NCBI GenBank assembly: GCA_944382805.1
Contig: CALWNS010000185.1
Location: forward strand, 1-22,651
DNA length: 22,651 bases
Direction: 5' to 3'
Source of the DNA: an uncultured Gemmiger sp.
GTDB lineage: Bacteria > Bacillota > Clostridia > Oscillospirales > Ruminococcaceae
Of the stretch, positions 1 through 6,536 are shown piece after piece (the stretch's first letter is position 1; each line of letters opens with the position of its first letter). A program made the translations under genes and the position numbers. Below the pieces are notes generated by a model, which was not told the DNA's origin, did not search any database, and saw only the letters and a program-made list of their open reading frames with translations.

Positions 1-773
1 CCGAAATGCGCGGCAAGCGTTGCCAGCTTAAAATTGCCGACTCCGCTGACCTTGCGGCGCGCAAGGCTCAGCAAGTCCACGCTGCGGTTCGCCGGCATCG
101 GCCGGCCGGCCCGCTGGCAGGCCGCGCGCAAAAACGCCATATCGAACGAAAGGTTGTATCCGACCAGTTTGTCCCTGCCGACAAACGCCAGGAACCGCTC
201 CAAAGCCTGCTCCGCGGCAAGGCCCTGCTCTTGCAGCAGGGCGTCCGTGATGCCTGTCAGCTCTGTGATCGCCTTGGGCAAGGGGCGCTGCGGGCGGACC
301 AGGCAGCTGAATTCCTCTTCCCTGCCGCCGTCCAGGCGGAGCGCGCCAAACTCAATGATCTCGTCCCGGTCCGGCTGCAGGCCGGTGGTCTCCAGGTCGA
401 TCAGCACAACGCGTTCCCCGACGCGGGGCTTGGCCCCCGCCCGCCGGGCCGCCATCTGCCGTTTGGCTGCCTTACTGAACCCCGGCTTCAATGCCCGGTC
501 CTCGGCTGCGCCTTGCGGCAAAGGCCGGCGCATAAGCTTGATCCCGTCAAGGTCCACCGGCGTCCAGGCTGTATTGTGCACCCGGAAATCCATTTTTTGC
601 TCGCCGTTGGTGGTGTAGACCATTGTGGCGCGGCCTGTCTGCAAATTTTGGCAGACGCGGTCCCAGAGCGCGTCGCGCACGCGGCTGCTGAGCTGGCCGA
701 CATACACGCCGGTGTTGATCTCGCACAGCCATTTGGACAAGTCCCCGCGCAGGCGGGGCGGGCAATCGGTCAT
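1..773 (-). CDS. cas2: Cas2-DnaQ fusion (type I-E adaptation protein with DEDDh exonuclease), 3' end outside window
   Basis: From the ATG at 773 the visible part is about 257 residues. Residues 1-90 match type I-E Cas2 (CPPRLRGDL near the N terminus, NTGVYVG, RVRDALW, then TPVDLDG), the dimer that bridges two Cas1 dimers during spacer integration. A basic linker (about 93-120) joins a DnaQ-like 3'-5' exonuclease: ExoI D126 and E128 in IDLETTG, ExoII around N207 and D211 in YNLSFD. The ExoIII His/Asp motif lies beyond the window edge. Cas2-DnaQ fusions are known in type I-E systems, where the exonuclease is thought to trim prespacer 3' ends. The ATG overlaps the cas1 stop (ATGA), but starting there loses the first Cas2 beta strand (AIIVIT, encoded at about 774-791). 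No ATG, GTG or TTG is available in frame upstream before a TGA, so a non-AUG start at 785 or 788 is possible. Last gene of the visible cas operon. Confidence 0.93.
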   Translation of the reverse strand, partial: MTDCPPRLRGDLSKWLCEINTGVYVGQLSSRVRDALWDRVCQNLQTGRATMVYTTNGEQKMDFRVHNTAWTPVDLDGIKLMRRPLPQGAAEDRALKPGFSKAAKRQMAARRAGAKPRVGERVVLIDLETTGLQPDRDEIIEFGALRLDGGREEEFSCLVRPQRPLPKAITELTGITDALLQEQGLAAEQALERFLAFVGRDKLVGYNLSFDMAFLRAACQRAGRPMPANRSVDLLSLARRKVSGVGNFKLATLAAHF

Positions 774-1726
774 GGTGATGACAATGATGGCGCATCCCCC
801 TCCTCCGCTTCAAAATAGCTGATGCCGTTGGCCACCGTCCCCAGCCGGTCGTCCCACAGGTAGACGGTCTCCTCCGGCGTTTCTTCGTCTTGCAGCAGCC
901 AGCGGATATCGTGGACCATGCGTTCCAAAACATGGTGCTCCACCATGGCGTCGCGCACGCGGCGGCGCACCACGGCCGGTAGATCCTCCGGGTCTTCCGC
1001 CGCCACCCGGAAAGCGATGGGGATGGTGACCTCCGCCTTGTACAGATCGGCGATATCATAGACAAAAGAGCCTTCGTGCCCCACATGGACAAACCCCAGC
1101 CCCGGCGCGCAACCCAGCGCCATAATGACCGCGTGGGCCAGCCCGTACAGGCAGGCGTGCCCGGCCGAAAGTGCCTGGTTTACCTTGTCGCCGGCGGAAA
1201 AATCGTCCGGGCTGTACAGCCGGCCGTTCCAGGGCACGCCGCTTTCCCTGGACGCCTTGCGGTAGACGCTCCGCACCCGGCTGCCCTCGCGGCCGCGCAG
1301 CTGCTGCATGGTCAGGCGGGAGACGTCCTCCCCCGGGAAGCGCAGCTGGTACATTTTGCGCACAACGGCCAGGTGTTTGCGGGTGTTGGTGACCAGCTCC
1401 GCCTGGCGCAGCAGCAGCCCGGCGCGGGTCGTCAGGGGGCGGCCGTGGGCGTAATAGCGGACGCCGTGCTCCCCCACCCAGACGGCCCCCACGCCGGTGT
1501 CGCCCATCAGCTCCATCGCGCGGTGGGTCACGCGGGTGCCGGGGCCGAGCAGCAGTACCGAAATGGCCGCCGCCGGGATGTGGATGACGCCTTTTTCGTC
1601 CGTGACCGTGATCGCGCCGTCCTGCCGCCCCAGGGTGCAGTGTTCCAGGTATAGAAAGGTCATGCGGTCCTTGACCTGCGGCAGCGCCTGCAGTTCCGGG
1701 CGGGCCATGCCGGGCAGTTCAGCCAA
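770..1726 (-). CDS. cas1: Cas1, type I-E CRISPR integrase
   Basis: Cas1 with Cas2 captures prespacers and integrates them at the leader end of the CRISPR array. The protein is about 318 residues, normal for type I-E. It carries VKDRMTFLYLE near the N terminus, LLLGPGTRVTHRA, VWVGEHGVRYYA, QQLRGREGSRVR, and GFVHVGHEGSFVYDIADLYK. The metal ligands E147, H214, D224 and D227 correspond to E. coli E141, H208, D218 and D221. Start choice: a TTG at 1726 lies 8 nt after an AGGGGG site and gives MAELPG..., which fits the family N terminus. A GTG at 1735 overlaps the cas6 stop but has no room for a ribosome site, and an ATG at 1708 has none. The stop overlaps the cas2 ATG. The C terminus (about 290-318) is acidic and poorly conserved. 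Confidence 0.96.
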   Translation of the reverse strand: MAELPGMARPELQALPQVKDRMTFLYLEHCTLGRQDGAITVTDEKGVIHIPAAAISVLLLGPGTRVTHRAMELMGDTGVGAVWVGEHGVRYYAHGRPLTTRAGLLLRQAELVTNTRKHLAVVRKMYQLRFPGEDVSRLTMQQLRGREGSRVRSVYRKASRESGVPWNGRLYSPDDFSAGDKVNQALSAGHACLYGLAHAVIMALGCAPGLGFVHVGHEGSFVYDIADLYKAEVTIPIAFRVAAEDPEDLPAVVRRRVRDAMVEHHVLERMVHDIRWLLQDEETPEETVYLWDDRLGTVANGISYFEAEEGDAPSLSSP

Positions 1727-1731
1727 CGCGC

Positions 1732-2376
1732 TCACCCCCTGTGCATTACGGTCATCAGGCCCAGGCCATACGCTTTGCCGCGGCCGAGGCCTTGTGACAG
1801 CATCTGGCAGAACGCCTGCGGGTCGGTGACTTGCAGGACGCCTTCGTAGGTGACCGAAAGCAGCGTGACCGGGCGCCGGCGGTCGCCGCCTTTGGCAAAT
1901 TGCAGCCAGCGCGACGCCGTGACGGTAAAGCTGTCCGGCGTCAGGGCAAAGCCGTGCTTTTCGGCGCGCTGCAGCAGCCACTGCCGCTGATATTCCACCG
2001 TGCAGTGCGCCCGCACCGCGCCGCGGGCTGCCGCGGCCCCGGGGGCGGAGCAGCTTTTGGTTGGGTTGGCCGTCAGGCGGAACTGCCAGGTGCTGCCGGG
2101 CGTGATGCGCTGCAAAAGCGGCGTATAGTCGCGCGTTTCCGCCGCCCCGGCCCCCTCGGCCGGGCCGAACTGCGCGGTGATGCCCGCCAGGTCGGGCCGG
2201 TCCTCGCTGAGCAGCAGCAGGTACAGCTTGCCGCCCAGACGGTCCAGCCGCCACAAACGCCGGCGGCGCTCCCCCGCAAAGGCGGATTCGACCGCGCCGT
2301 GCAGCTTTTGCGGGGCGGCCAGCGCCTGCATGACGGCGCGGCGGGTCAGGTCCAATTCTACCCGTGACAAATACAT
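1732..2376 (-). CDS. cas6e: Cas6e (CasE/Cse3), crRNA-processing endoribonuclease
   Basis: Cas6e cleaves the pre-crRNA at the repeat hairpin and stays bound to the crRNA 3' end within Cascade. The protein is 214 residues, as in the family. It begins MYLSRVELDL, the usual Cas6e start; H26 in QKLHGA aligns with the catalytic His20 of E. coli CasE. RLTANPTKS matches the family RLRANPxK segment, and the C terminus has the glycine-rich loop GLGRGKAYGLGLM. I chose the ATG at 2376 because GAGGTG lies 8 nt upstream; the ATG at 2382 is only 2 nt from that site. It starts 10 nt after the cas5 stop. Confidence 0.95.
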   Translation of the reverse strand: MYLSRVELDLTRRAVMQALAAPQKLHGAVESAFAGERRRRLWRLDRLGGKLYLLLLSEDRPDLAGITAQFGPAEGAGAAETRDYTPLLQRITPGSTWQFRLTANPTKSCSAPGAAAARGAVRAHCTVEYQRQWLLQRAEKHGFALTPDSFTVTASRWLQFAKGGDRRRPVTLLSVTYEGVLQVTDPQAFCQMLSQGLGRGKAYGLGLMTVMHRG

Positions 2377-2386
2377 ACCCATCACC

Positions 2387-3115
2387 TCACAATTCCGCAA
2401 AGGGGTCGTGTTCCGTTTCCGGCCCGGGCGCGCCCGCGGCGGGCTGCAGCACGACCTCGTTTTCTGCCGCGGCGGGGTACGCATACCGGCGGTGGACGGG
2501 GCTGAACGAGCGCGGCAGGTCCCGCCGGGGCACCGCGCCGGGCTGGCCGGGGTCAGCGTCTGCCACAATGCGGCAGCAAAGCGCCTGCCCTGCCGCAACG
2601 CGCACCAGCGGCGGTTCCGCCCGCAGGGCCGCCTCCAGCGGCAGCGGCCGGACGCCCAGGCAGAGCGGCAGCGTGGGCGGGCAGGAGCGCCGCCCCAAAA
2701 ACAGCGGGTAGGCCGGGTGGCCCAGCGCCCACGCCAGCTTTTGCAGCAGGGCTTCGTCCCCGCTTTCCAACCCGACAAGAAAGACCGCGTCGGCCAGGTA
2801 ATGCCGCCGGGTAACGTAAGGCGCATCCGGCGCTTTGCCTTTGCGCCGGTCGGCCCGCACCTGCCGCGGCGTGGGGTTGCCGGCGGTGTGGAAGTCCGTC
2901 AGCAGGGCGCCTTCGCGGTCGACGCGCACGCCAAAGCGCAGGGCGCACAGCGGCTGCAGCCCAGCCGTATCGTCCCGGCGCAGGCCCAGCGCCGCGGCCA
3001 GCAGGCCAATGACGCCGCTTTTGGTCGGTTCACGCTCGGTCTTGCGGGTCTCAAATTTGGAATCTGCGCCCCAGGATTGCAGCGGAGCCGCCAGGCGCAG
3101 CAACAATGTGGCCAT
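2387..3115 (-). CDS. cas5: Cas5e (CasD), Cascade subunit
   Basis: Cas5e caps the crRNA 5' handle in the type I-E Cascade complex. The 242-residue protein opens with LLLRLAAPLQSWGADSKFETRKTEREPTKS split across residues 5-32, the hallmark Cas5e N terminus, followed by GVIGLLAAALG. The RRHYLADAVFLVGL segment (around residue 105) and the FLGRRSCPPTLPL segment (around 140) are also typical. The start is fixed by TAATG coupling: the cas7 stop TAA and the cas5 ATG share one base, and GAGGTGG lies just upstream. The C-terminal third is proline-, alanine- and arginine-rich and GC-rich, unlike the middle of cas7. Confidence 0.95.
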   Translation of the reverse strand: MATLLLRLAAPLQSWGADSKFETRKTEREPTKSGVIGLLAAALGLRRDDTAGLQPLCALRFGVRVDREGALLTDFHTAGNPTPRQVRADRRKGKAPDAPYVTRRHYLADAVFLVGLESGDEALLQKLAWALGHPAYPLFLGRRSCPPTLPLCLGVRPLPLEAALRAEPPLVRVAAGQALCCRIVADADPGQPGAVPRRDLPRSFSPVHRRYAYPAAAENEVVLQPAAGAPGPETEHDPFAEL

Positions 3116-4287
3116 TATTCCACCTCATTCCCGGTCACGGCGTCCAGCTGCTGGCGCACGGCCGCTTCCAGCGCGTCCAGCATCCGGGGCAGCGGCTGCG
3201 CCGGGGCCAGCGCCTCCAGCCCGTCGCCCACGGCGAACGCCTGCAGCGGGGCGTCGGCGTAACAGTCGTAGAGTTTTTGCGCATGGGCCGCCAGCGCCGC
3301 TTTGGAGGGCGCGGCAAAGCCCTCTTTGCCGGCGGGGATCGCCTTTTCAAACGCACCGCACAGGTTGACCGGCTGGTCGGTGCGCAGCGTCACATACACG
3401 GCGTCGGGCAAGGTGCGGTTGGCATAAGAGTTTTGCGAACCGGTAGGCATTGAACGAACGAAAGCCTCTGCAAAATATCGAACGGCCCGGGCGGCTTTTT
3501 CCTTTCCGAAAAATCTAACCAATTCCAAAACATTCACATCTGCGTAGCGATACAATGTAGCGGAATTGTATTCCTTACTTGAAAGGTACGCAGCTCCTCT
3601 CTCTTCGGGACGATCATCGAGCGCAGTAAAAAAGTCAAACTCATTTTCTACTGCATGAGTCGAGATGCCATGAGCGACCTGGGCGGCAGCATCGTAATTT
3701 AGACAAGGATTTTTGGCAACCATGCGACCAAAGAGAACCATATCCAGCGTTGGATTGTCACTCATTGCCTGCACATAGCGCTGGTCTATTTTACTTTTCG
3801 TTTTTTTCTTTTTCGAATCTTCTTCCTCTGTCTCTGCTTCGCTTGCTTTTTTGGAATCTTGAACGATCAGTTCCGCCAATGCTTTTGCCTGCTGTTCCCC
3901 AATGAAAAGCAGTACATCGTTATCTGTTCCTTCTCCATCTTCCTGCGTTTCTTTCTCTGCCTTCAACAGTTTTTTTCGTTCAAAGCCAACTTTTTCAAGC
4001 GCGTCCAGTGCCAGTTTTTCTGCGTCACACGTTTGATCGATGGTTTCGATCTGTTCACTCACCACACGTACAATTTTCTTGGTACGTATTCCAAGCTCTT
4101 TGGGCGTCAAAAGTTCTGTTGCAAACATCAGCCGCATCGCCCGTTTCCACGCCTGGGAGGAAACGCGGGCGCGGGTAGCGCCGCCGTAGACGGCGGTTTT
4201 GGGGCTGCCGGTGTCGTCGCGGTTGACGCAGCTGGGCGGCACGGTCTGCAAAACGTGAAGATCGACATATAAGCGTTTGGTATCCAT
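3115..4287 (-). CDS. cas7: Cas7e (CasC/Cse4), Cascade backbone subunit
   Basis: Cas7e polymerises along the crRNA spacer as the six-subunit Cascade backbone. The protein is 390 residues and opens YVDLHVLQTVPPSCVNRDD, then SPKTAVYGGATRARVSSQAWKRA (residues 28-50), the family signature. ALFGRM-like VLFGRMV lies at 184-190, STHAVENEFDFFTALDD at 209-225, and PTGSQNSYANRTLPD at 281-295. The start at 4287 has AAGGAG 8 nt upstream. A charged segment at 144-168 (KKASEAETEEEDSKKKKTKS) probably forms a surface loop. Composition is unusual: codons for residues about 52-287 (bases about 3430-4135) are near 43 percent GC, while both ends are near 80 percent, suggesting that the middle of the gene was replaced by recombination. 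All expected motifs are present. Confidence 0.96.
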   Translation of the reverse strand: MDTKRLYVDLHVLQTVPPSCVNRDDTGSPKTAVYGGATRARVSSQAWKRAMRLMFATELLTPKELGIRTKKIVRVVSEQIETIDQTCDAEKLALDALEKVGFERKKLLKAEKETQEDGEGTDNDVLLFIGEQQAKALAELIVQDSKKASEAETEEEDSKKKKTKSKIDQRYVQAMSDNPTLDMVLFGRMVAKNPCLNYDAAAQVAHGISTHAVENEFDFFTALDDRPEERGAAYLSSKEYNSATLYRYADVNVLELVRFFGKEKAARAVRYFAEAFVRSMPTGSQNSYANRTLPDAVYVTLRTDQPVNLCGAFEKAIPAGKEGFAAPSKAALAAHAQKLYDCYADAPLQAFAVGDGLEALAPAQPLPRMLDALEAAVRQQLDAVTGNEVE

Positions 4288-4313
4288 ACTATATCTCCTT
4301 TTCGTTTGAAAGA

Positions 4314-4898
4314 TCAGGCGTCTGTTTGTGTATCGGCTTCGGTTTTCGGGTCGGCATAAAACTCTTGGCCCCAGCGCAGGCGCACGCGGACTGCGGCGGC
4401 AGGGAAATTCCAGTCGTATAGATCGGCCGCCAGCTGCACATAGTCCAGCGGGATACCGCCCGCGCGCAGCAGCTGGACCATCCCGCGCAGATGGTGGGAA
4501 AGTTCCGGCATCTGCGTGGCGGTGGCCAGCGCGTTGAAGCGCTTTTGGATGCTGCTTTCGCCGGGGTCCTGCCCGGGCGGCACCAGCCGGCGGGCGGCTT
4601 TGCCCAACCCTGCGCCCTGTTTGTGCATGGGGGCCGCCTGGCCCTGCTGGTGCAGGGCGTACAGGGTCAGGGCCAGGTAGATCGCCCATTCGGCCGCCGT
4701 GGGGGCCCCGTTTTTGCTTTGCAGTTCTTCCGGCATCCCCTGCAAAAACGCGCCCCACAGTTCCGGCAGATCGCCGGGCGCGCGGCTCACGCCGCGGCGC
4801 AGGTCGGCCAGCTGCGCTTTGCGCGGGTGCTCCGGCAGGTTTTGCAGCCAGTGCAGACGACCGTCCACATAGCGCAGCAGTTGCTGTTTTTGTGTCAT
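4314..4898 (-). CDS. cse2: Cse2 (CasB), Cascade small subunit
   Basis: Cse2 dimers line the belly of type I-E Cascade and stabilise the R-loop. At 194 residues this matches the family, and it sits in the diagnostic slot between cse1 and cas7. Family-like segments are WAIYLALTLYALHQQ (about 70-84), SIQKRFNALATA (about 116-127) and HHLRGMVQLLRAGGIPLDYVQLAADLYDW (134-162). The ATG at 4898 has AAGGAGGA 6-8 nt upstream and lies 12 nt after the cse1 stop; the gap to cas7 is 26 nt and holds only the cas7 ribosome site. The protein is mostly helical by inspection, as expected. Confidence 0.93.
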   Translation of the reverse strand: MTQKQQLLRYVDGRLHWLQNLPEHPRKAQLADLRRGVSRAPGDLPELWGAFLQGMPEELQSKNGAPTAAEWAIYLALTLYALHQQGQAAPMHKQGAGLGKAARRLVPPGQDPGESSIQKRFNALATATQMPELSHHLRGMVQLLRAGGIPLDYVQLAADLYDWNFPAAAVRVRLRWGQEFYADPKTEADTQTDA

Positions 4899-4910
4899 AC
4901 GCGCTCCTCC

Positions 4911-6536
4911 TTATTCCTGATAAACTTTGTTTACAGCGGACAAAAACCAGTTGTACACGCTAGGGGCCGAATAGTAAGTTTTCCGCTCGGTCGGCTTATT
5001 TCGGTCGACCGTGATCGGCCGGCCGGTAAAAGCCGCATCGCCGCTTTGCCGTACCAGCTCGCGGCCCAGCGTTTCAGCGATCTGCCGGGCGGTCACGCGC
5101 CACCGGTGGACGGCCCCGGCGGCTGTTTCGGCGTCCCACGCCGGGTCGATGTCGCGCAGCCAGCTGCGGAAAGGCCGGTCCAGCCGGAAATAGAACTGTT
5201 CGCGGGCCGTTTCCTTTTTGGCGTCGCTTTTTGCGCCGCCGGCGGCAATGTCCAGGTTTTGGGCCAGGGCGCCGACGGCTTTGGCCAACTCTTCACAGCG
5301 GCCGATCTCCTCGCTGATTTTCTGCCGCCAGGCTCGGCCCAGCTCGTCCAGCAGCGCGGCGTGGAAGGTCAGCGAATCGCTGAAGGTGTCCGTCACAAAG
5401 AAATCTTTATCGCCATACCCCACACCGGCGATTTGAAAGCGGATCAGTGTTTTCCTGTCCAGAATTTCGTCTCCGGGGTGCGTCAGCTCCTCGATCCACC
5501 GAACGATCCCGGGCTGCTTCTCTCCGCCTCCTGGCAAAAACACGGTGGAAAATTCCCGCCAAAACTGTTTGGCCGGGTCATGCCGTTTCGGGAGATACAC
5601 GATCGGCCCGTTCTTGGTCGCCTTTGTTGCCCTCCAGACAGTCATCTGTTCGCAGAATGCATTTTCCCGCGCGAAGAAATCCCCGCCCAGCAGGGTGTAA
5701 CCGGTGACCTTTTCGCCCTCGCGGTGCAGAAGTAGGCGGCGGGATTGCAGCGTTAATATGGCCGCAGGATCATCCGGCTGCGGGATCTCTGTGCGCTCCG
5801 CACTGCGGGCTTCCGGCAGTTCCCAGCAGGGCATCGGTGGCGGCCAGGGCTGTTCGCCATCTTTCAGCAGAATTAGATTGAGCATCAGCGTCTCGAACAA
5901 TGTATTGCCTTGTGCTAGGATGAGCCCCAGTTTCCCCAGCCATCCGGCTCCGGTTGAAGGCAGCCCTTTTCCCTTGGGCTTGGCCGAAGTATCGTCAAAC
6001 CCATTGACATACAGCAGCCACCGCGCCGCCTGTGCGTAGCTGAGTTCCGATTTTCCTATGCCGCTGTACGCGGCAAACATTCGCAGCTTGTTGCTGCTTT
6101 CGGATATTTCACCGTTCAATTTTGCCGCGCCATAAGCCGTTCCGATTTTTGCCTGCGGCACCTGCCAAAACGGGCGTTCCGGGTGGAACAGCCAGAAGCG
6201 CTCATGCCATGCCGCCAGGTAGTCCCGGATCGGCTGCGCGGGGAAGCGCTTCAAACACCACAAGCTCTCCCAGCGTTCCAAAGCCAGGTCGGGGGCTGCT
6301 CCGGCGCAGATCGGCGCGCCCTGCCCCTGCGCATCTACACGGGAAAATACTGTGTGCAGCACCGCCAAAAGCAGGCGCAGCACCGCAACGTCCTGCGTTG
6401 GCAGTTCGCCGGCCAGGGCTTTGTACTCGTGCGCGTGCAGCAGGGCGTCGGTCAGCGAAACCTCCCGCACCGTACAGTCGGGGCAAAGCACCCGCACCCA
6501 GGGTTCGTCCAGCAGGTTAAACTCCACTTCCTTCAT
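4911..6536 (-). CDS. cse1: Cse1 (CasA), Cascade large subunit
   Basis: Cse1 recognises the PAM, opens the target and recruits Cas3. The 541-residue protein begins with EFNLLDEPWVRVL, the near-invariant Cse1 opening, followed by EVSLTDALLHAHEYKALAG and RLLLAVLHTVF. PERPFWQVPQ (about 120) and the NTLFETLMLNLILL segment (about 215) are family-like. The C-terminal region from about 400 holds the four-helix bundle expected of Cse1 (for example LDELGRAWRQKISEEIGRCEEL). The start at 6536 has AAGGAGG 7 nt upstream, located inside the end of cas3; the two reading frames overlap by 20 nt. Bases around 5880-6120 drop to about 50 percent GC, lower than the housekeeping half of the window. Confidence 0.95.
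   Translation of the reverse strand: MKEVEFNLLDEPWVRVLCPDCTVREVSLTDALLHAHEYKALAGELPTQDVAVLRLLLAVLHTVFSRVDAQGQGAPICAGAAPDLALERWESLWCLKRFPAQPIRDYLAAWHERFWLFHPERPFWQVPQAKIGTAYGAAKLNGEISESSNKLRMFAAYSGIGKSELSYAQAARWLLYVNGFDDTSAKPKGKGLPSTGAGWLGKLGLILAQGNTLFETLMLNLILLKDGEQPWPPPMPCWELPEARSAERTEIPQPDDPAAILTLQSRRLLLHREGEKVTGYTLLGGDFFARENAFCEQMTVWRATKATKNGPIVYLPKRHDPAKQFWREFSTVFLPGGGEKQPGIVRWIEELTHPGDEILDRKTLIRFQIAGVGYGDKDFFVTDTFSDSLTFHAALLDELGRAWRQKISEEIGRCEELAKAVGALAQNLDIAAGGAKSDAKKETAREQFYFRLDRPFRSWLRDIDPAWDAETAAGAVHRWRVTARQIAETLGRELVRQSGDAAFTGRPITVDRNKPTERKTYYSAPSVYNWFLSAVNKVYQE

Noticed and set aside
547..1092. Minus-strand frame overlapping the cas1-cas2 junction, starting at the ATG at 795 as MRHHCHHHD
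   Set aside because: The His/Cys cluster looks like a metal site but is the cas2 region read one base out of frame; it has no family match. It is kept only as a clue to the cas2 start problem.
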